NCBI RefSeq assembly: GCF_025836975.1
Contig: NZ_CP107548.1
Location: 1,426,001-1,490,000, forward strand
From: Pollutimonas sp. M17
Lineage (GTDB): Bacteria > Pseudomonadota > Gammaproteobacteria > Burkholderiales > Burkholderiaceae_B
Direction: 5' to 3'
Length of the DNA: 64,000 nt
A model generated the notes under the pieces. The model was not told the origin of the DNA. It saw only the letters and a list, made by a program, of their open reading frames with translations, and did no database searches. This document shows positions 60,235-64,000 of this stretch, in pieces (within the stretch, counting starts at the first letter, position 1; every line of letters begins with the position of its first letter). A program made the translations under genes and the position numbers.

Positions 60235-63158
60235 TAAGCGGCTCCTTTTTCGTTGGCGGGGGCGATGGCCGCCGGTTTCCGGTACAGCCGCAGCGATTGG
60301 TGGGCCAGCGCGACCAGCATCAGCACGGTGGCTCCGACCACCAGCATGTAGACGCCGATGTCGAACAGCAGCACGGTGGACAGGTGGACGTGGCCGATGA
60401 CGGGAAGGACCAGGTCCAGGCTGTTGGCGGCCAGGAAGGGCTTGGCCGCCCACCAGACCGACATGGCGGCGGTGCCCGCGGCCAGCAGGCCCATGGCGAT
60501 CCAGTACTGCGGATGGATGCGGGGCCGCGCTTCGACCCAGATGACGCCGCCGACCATGTATTGCAGGATGATGGCGGTGGCCATGATCAGCCCGCCGACG
60601 AATCCGCCGCCCGGCAGGTTGTGCCCGCGTATCAGGAAATACAGGGAGATCAGGGCGGCCATGGGCAGCAGCAGGCGCACGAGCACGGCGGGCACTTTCA
60701 TGACGCCGTCCGGAATCGGCGCCTTGGGGTCGGGGTCGGCGAAGGTGTCCAGCAGCCGGTTGGCCGGCAGCGGACGCTGACGCGCCTTGGGCAGGGTCAT
60801 GCTTTCGGGCGGCGGCCGGAAGCGGCGCAGCAGCGCGTAGACCGTCAGGGCCACGATGCCCAGGACGGTGATCTCGCCGAAGGTATCGAAGCCGCGGAAG
60901 TCGACCAGGATGACGTTGACCACATTGGCCCCGCCGCCCAGCGGCAGCGATTGCTCGACGAAGAAGGACGAGATGCCCCGGGGATGATGGCGGGTCAGCA
61001 CGGCGTACGCGATGGCCGAAAGCCCCGCGCCGGCGATGACGGCGATGATCAGGTCGCGGAAGCGGCGCACGTAGGCGCGCACGGTGCTGGTCAGCGGCGG
61101 CGGTTCGTCGTCTCCGGCCACGCGTGGAGGCAGCCAGCGCAGGCCCAGCAGGATCAGCACCATGGTGACGACCTCGACCGCCAGCTGCGTGAGCGCCAGG
61201 TCGGGGGCGGAGAGCCAGGCGAAGGTCAGCGCGGTCACCAGGCCGGCGCCGCCCGTGAGCAGCAGCGATACGGGGCGGTGGTACTTGGCCTGGCGGGCGG
61301 CGCCGATGGCGCAGGCGCCGCCGGCCAGCCACATCAACGCAAAGAAGGGGTCGATGGGCGTGGCGATCTGCGGGTCCAGCCATTTGCCGGGCAGCAGCGG
61401 CAGCATCGCCACGAAGAAGGTGAGCAGGACCACCAGCAGCAATTGGGGTTGCAGGCGGGGCGACCGCGTCCAGTCGAGCACGAAGGCGGACGCGGTGTCC
61501 AGCGCTTCCAGCAGGAGCTCGAAGCTGCGGCGCCCGTCGAAGCGGTAGATGAGAGGCGCCTTGCCCGGACGGCTGCGGTGTCGGTGCCGCAACAGCCAGA
61601 GCAGGCAGATGCCGCCGCCCAGGGCCAGGAAGCTCATGGCCAGCGGCAGATTGAAGCCGTGCCAGATGCGCAGGTCGTAGACCGGCGTGGCTTCTCCCAG
61701 GATGGCCAGGGCGGCGTTATGCAGGAAGGGCCCCAGGGTGAAGCTGGGCAGCATGCCCACGACCAGGCAGGTCAGGACCAGGATGGCGCTGGGTATCAGC
61801 ATGCGCAATGGCGGCTCGTGGGGCGCGCGAGGCAGGTCGCGCGGCGCGGGCCCGAAGAAAACCTGCATCACGAAGCGCAGCGAATAGGCCACGCTGAATG
61901 CGCTGGCAATGACGGCGGCGACGGGCAGGCCGACCCGGTTGAACCAGCTCCCGCTGACGAACACGGTTTCGGCAAAGAACATTTCTTTCGAGATGAAGCC
62001 GTTGAGCAGGGGCACGCCGGCCATGGAGGCGGCCGCCACGACGGCCAGCGTGGCGGTGATGGGCATGCTTCGGTACAGGCCCGACAGGCGGCTGAGATCG
62101 CGCGTGCCCGTTTCGTGGTCCACGATGCCCGCCGCCATGAAAAGCGAGGCTTTGAAGGTGGCATGGTTGATCATGTGGAACACGGCGGCGACCAGCGCCA
62201 GCCGGCTGTTCATGCCCAGCAGCAGCGTGATCAGGCCCAGGTGGCTGATGGTCGAATACGCCAGCACTCCCTTCATGTCCATCTGGAAGGTGGCCGCGTA
62301 GGCGCCCAGCACCAGCGAACAGAGTCCGGCACCGCCGATGATCCAGGTCCATTCGTCGGTGCCCGCCATGACGGGCCAGAACCGCGCCAGCAGGAATACG
62401 CCCGCCTTGACCATGGTGGCCGAGTGCAGATAGGCGGACACCGGCGTGGGCGCCGCCATGGCGTTGGGCAGCCATACGTGGAAAGGGAATTGCGCGCTTT
62501 TGGTCAGGGCGCCCAGCGCGACCAGCACCAGTATGGTCGTGTACCACGGGTGGTTGCGGATGACGTCGCCCGAGGACAGCACGGTATCCATGTCGTAGCT
62601 GCCCACGACATGGCCCAGCATCAGCACTCCGCCCAGCAGGCACAGGCCACCCGCGCCGGTGATGGTCAGGGACATGCGGGCGCCACGCCGGGCGTCCACC
62701 CGATGGTGCCAGTAGGCAATGAGCATGAAGGACGACAGGCTGGTCAGTTCCCAGAACACGACGAGCTGGATCAGGTTGCCCGACAGCACCACGCCCAGCA
62801 TGGAACCCATGAAGGCCAGGAAGAAAGAGAAAAAGCGGGGAACAGGATCTTGCGGCGAAAGATAGTAGCGTGCGTACAGCACGATGAGCGCGCCCATGGT
62901 CGTGATGATCATGGAAAACAGCCACGAGTAGCCATCCATGCGCAAACTGAAATCGACCCCCTGCTCGGGCAGCCACGGCACGACCGCCTTGACGACATGG
63001 CCGTCGAGCACATGCGGAAACTGGGTAAACACGAGGACGGCGCAGACGACGGCGACGAATCCGGCCAGCCAGGCCTCGAGCTTGCGTGCATTCGACGGCA
63101 GCAGCGCAGCGATGATGCTGCCTGCGAAAGGCAGGGCAAGTATGAAGAATAACGACAT
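60234..63158 (-). CDS. mrpA: Mrp Na+/H+ antiporter subunits A and B, fused
   Basis: A 974-residue inner-membrane protein. The first part (about 1-500) is NuoL/MrpA-like, with QLVVFWELTSLSSFMLIAYW (helix-5 Glu), TKSAQFPFHVWLPNAMAAPT and LLNGFISKEMFFAETVF. The later part contains the MrpA C-terminal section and an MrpB module (DILILVA-type helices; GGGFVGGLIMATAIILQYMV and LFDIGVYMLVVGATVLMLVA). The A-B fusion is normal in proteobacterial group-2 Mrp (PhaAB). The complex exports Na+ or K+ for protons and supports pH and salt tolerance. First gene of the operon; its promoter shares the 256-bp region with hemN. Confidence 0.94.
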   Translation of the reverse strand: MSLFFILALPFAGSIIAALLPSNARKLEAWLAGFVAVVCAVLVFTQFPHVLDGHVVKAVVPWLPEQGVDFSLRMDGYSWLFSMIITTMGALIVLYARYYLSPQDPVPRFFSFFLAFMGSMLGVVLSGNLIQLVVFWELTSLSSFMLIAYWHHRVDARRGARMSLTITGAGGLCLLGGVLMLGHVVGSYDMDTVLSSGDVIRNHPWYTTILVLVALGALTKSAQFPFHVWLPNAMAAPTPVSAYLHSATMVKAGVFLLARFWPVMAGTDEWTWIIGGAGLCSLVLGAYAATFQMDMKGVLAYSTISHLGLITLLLGMNSRLALVAAVFHMINHATFKASLFMAAGIVDHETGTRDLSRLSGLYRSMPITATLAVVAAASMAGVPLLNGFISKEMFFAETVFVSGSWFNRVGLPVAAVIASAFSVAYSLRFVMQVFFGPAPRDLPRAPHEPPLRMLIPSAILVLTCLVVGMLPSFTLGPFLHNAALAILGEATPVYDLRIWHGFNLPLAMSFLALGGGICLLWLLRHRHRSRPGKAPLIYRFDGRRSFELLLEALDTASAFVLDWTRSPRLQPQLLLVVLLTFFVAMLPLLPGKWLDPQIATPIDPFFALMWLAGGACAIGAARQAKYHRPVSLLLTGGAGLVTALTFAWLSAPDLALTQLAVEVVTMVLILLGLRWLPPRVAGDDEPPPLTSTVRAYVRRFRDLIIAVIAGAGLSAIAYAVLTRHHPRGISSFFVEQSLPLGGGANVVNVILVDFRGFDTFGEITVLGIVALTVYALLRRFRPPPESMTLPKARQRPLPANRLLDTFADPDPKAPIPDGVMKVPAVLVRLLLPMAALISLYFLIRGHNLPGGGFVGGLIMATAIILQYMVGGVIWVEARPRIHPQYWIAMGLLAAGTAAMSVWWAAKPFLAANSLDLVLPVIGHVHLSTVLLFDIGVYMLVVGATVLMLVALAHQSLRLYRKPAAIAPANEKGAA

Positions 63159-63278
63159 CGAGGACGGTTGGGTTGAAATGGGTGAATCCAGCCTTAATAA
63201 TACGATATGTTTTGTTCAGCTTTGAGAAAGCTTGTGCCAGATTGGCGTTGCACGCCTTTTGGGGTATCGGGCATTTGC

Positions 63279-63320
63279 TTGACCTAGGTCAAAAAAGATA
63301 AAGGCGTCCGGTTTCACAAT
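63279..63320 (+). promoter_or_regulatory. FNR/Anr-type box and promoter of hemN
   Basis: TTGACCTAGGTCAA (63279-63292) is a perfect 14-bp palindrome of the FNR type (TTGAC-N4-GTCAA). A -10-like CACAAT lies at 63315-63320, which puts the box centre at -41.5 from a start near 63327, the geometry of FNR-activated class II promoters. Confidence 0.82.
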
Positions 63321-63414
63321 AGGACATTCAAGCATAGTCTGCATGCGGCGCGCCGTACAGGCAACGTCCGCAGCGGTTTTTTTTGACGCTAACAGGCCCA
63401 TATCGGAGAAAGAC

Positions 63415-64000
63415 ATGGACAGCAGCATTCCAGTCGCCAGCCATGATACGGTTTCTTTTCCGGACATCGAGATTTCCGAGGCCTTGATCCGGCGTTTCGA
63501 TCATTCGGGACCTCGCTACACGTCCTATCCCACCGCCGATCGCTTCCGCTCCGGCTTCGATGAGCATGCCTACCTGGGCTATCTGGCGCAGCGGACCGGC
63601 GCGCAGCCTGGAACGAATCCGCCGCTGTCGGTTTACGTGCACCTGCCTTTTTGCGAGTCCCTCTGTTATTTCTGCGCCTGCAACAAGGTCATCACGCAGG
63701 ATCATGGCCGGGCGGCCCAGTATCTCGACTACCTGGACAAGGAGATGGACCTGGTGGCTGGCCAACTGGGGCCGGATCGCAAGACGGCCCAGCTGCATCT
63801 GGGCGGCGGCACCCCCACATTTCTGAGCGCCGCCGAGCTGACCGGGCTCATGGCGTCCTTGCGCCGGCATTTCGAATTCACGCCGGATGCCGAATTGGGG
63901 GTCGAGATCGACCCGCGAACGGTGAACGAGGGAACGCTGTCCATGCTGGCCGGGCTGGGCTTCAATCGGACCAGCTTCGGGGTGCAGGATTTCGACCCGG
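63415..64000 (+). CDS. hemN: Oxygen-independent coproporphyrinogen III oxidase, 5' part only
   Basis: Radical-SAM enzyme that makes protoporphyrinogen IX precursors without oxygen. The frame runs off the right edge; 195 of about 460 residues are visible. The 4Fe-4S motif is CESLCYFCACNK (Cys-x3-Cys-x2-Cys), preceded by YVHLPF, and HLGGGTPTFL, EIDPRTVNEG and FNRTSFGVQDFDP follow. GGAG precedes the ATG. The FNR-type box upstream fits anaerobic haem synthesis. Confidence 0.95.
   Translation, partial: MDSSIPVASHDTVSFPDIEISEALIRRFDHSGPRYTSYPTADRFRSGFDEHAYLGYLAQRTGAQPGTNPPLSVYVHLPFCESLCYFCACNKVITQDHGRAAQYLDYLDKEMDLVAGQLGPDRKTAQLHLGGGTPTFLSAAELTGLMASLRRHFEFTPDAELGVEIDPRTVNEGTLSMLAGLGFNRTSFGVQDFDP

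Noticed and set aside
60297-63152. A 951-codon open frame on the plus strand opposite mrpA, and similar long frames opposite mrpD, leuC, rnr and dctM
   Set aside because: They are rich in Gly, Gln, Asp, His and Arg without motifs and mirror the codon pattern of the true genes; such shadows are expected in high-GC coding DNA.

Overview
The window reads as a chromosomal segment of a high-GC betaproteobacterium, most likely an Alcaligenaceae relative of Bordetella, Achromobacter or Pusillimonas. This is an inference from gene content: a Bug-type TctC binding protein beside leuCDB, GTP-type PEP carboxykinase, a TRAP carboxylate transporter and a fused Mrp antiporter. No rRNA and no transposase gene was seen.

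Layout. 0-11.2 kb: the 3' part of pckG, a PIN/Phd toxin-antitoxin pair, an Aer-like energy-taxis receptor, a dctPQM TRAP transporter read leftwards, an MscS channel, a DUF3820 protein, a VOC protein and an MFS permease. 11.3-17.9 kb: a Fur-box-led ferri-siderophore locus (ECF sigma, FecR, TonB-dependent receptor, two small membrane proteins, PepSY protein). 17.9-32.2 kb: a stack of mobile DNA ending at a tRNA-Met(CAT) gene. Four copies of the tRNA 3' end, each with a hairpin terminator, lie at about 17.95, 18.89, 23.79 and 32.16 kb. They delimit a ccdAB segment, an arsenic-resistance island without an integrase (arsR-arsI-arsC-arsC-acr3-arsH) and an 8.4-kb integrase-bearing element. That element has a 48-bp direct repeat at both ends, matching arm-type repeats, a set of small early-type genes, a cluster of four 13-15-bp palindromes, and cargo that includes a Sir2-family protein with a small partner gene.

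32.2-41.4 kb: an FMN-dependent glutamate-synthase-like protein, a guanidine-II riboswitch with the guanidinium exporter gdx, a GNAT protein, bug-leuC-leuD-leuB with a divergent lysR and a palindromic operator, and a DMT permease. 41.35-44.65 kb: two identical tRNA-Leu(CAG) genes bracket an autotransporter with a trypsin-like passenger. 44.7-50.2 kb: rnr-rlmB, a PLP trans-sulfuration-type enzyme, an HU gene and tRNA-Val(TAC). 50.2-64 kb: Fur-box-led tonB-exbB-exbD, a two-component system overlapping kup, a small exported protein, a complete mrpA(B)CDEFG operon read leftwards, and the start of hemN behind a consensus FNR/Anr-type site.

The parts connect. Fur boxes precede both the siderophore locus and tonB-exbBD, so receptor and energiser probably respond together to iron. 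The ars genes form one short operon, apparently led by a leaderless arsR. The tRNA-Met locus is an integration hotspot; its least understood parts are the palindrome cluster near 27.8 kb, the hairpin-dense non-coding stretch near 22.9-23.5 kb and the Sir2 gene pair. All product names come from reading translated sequence by eye; no database search was run.
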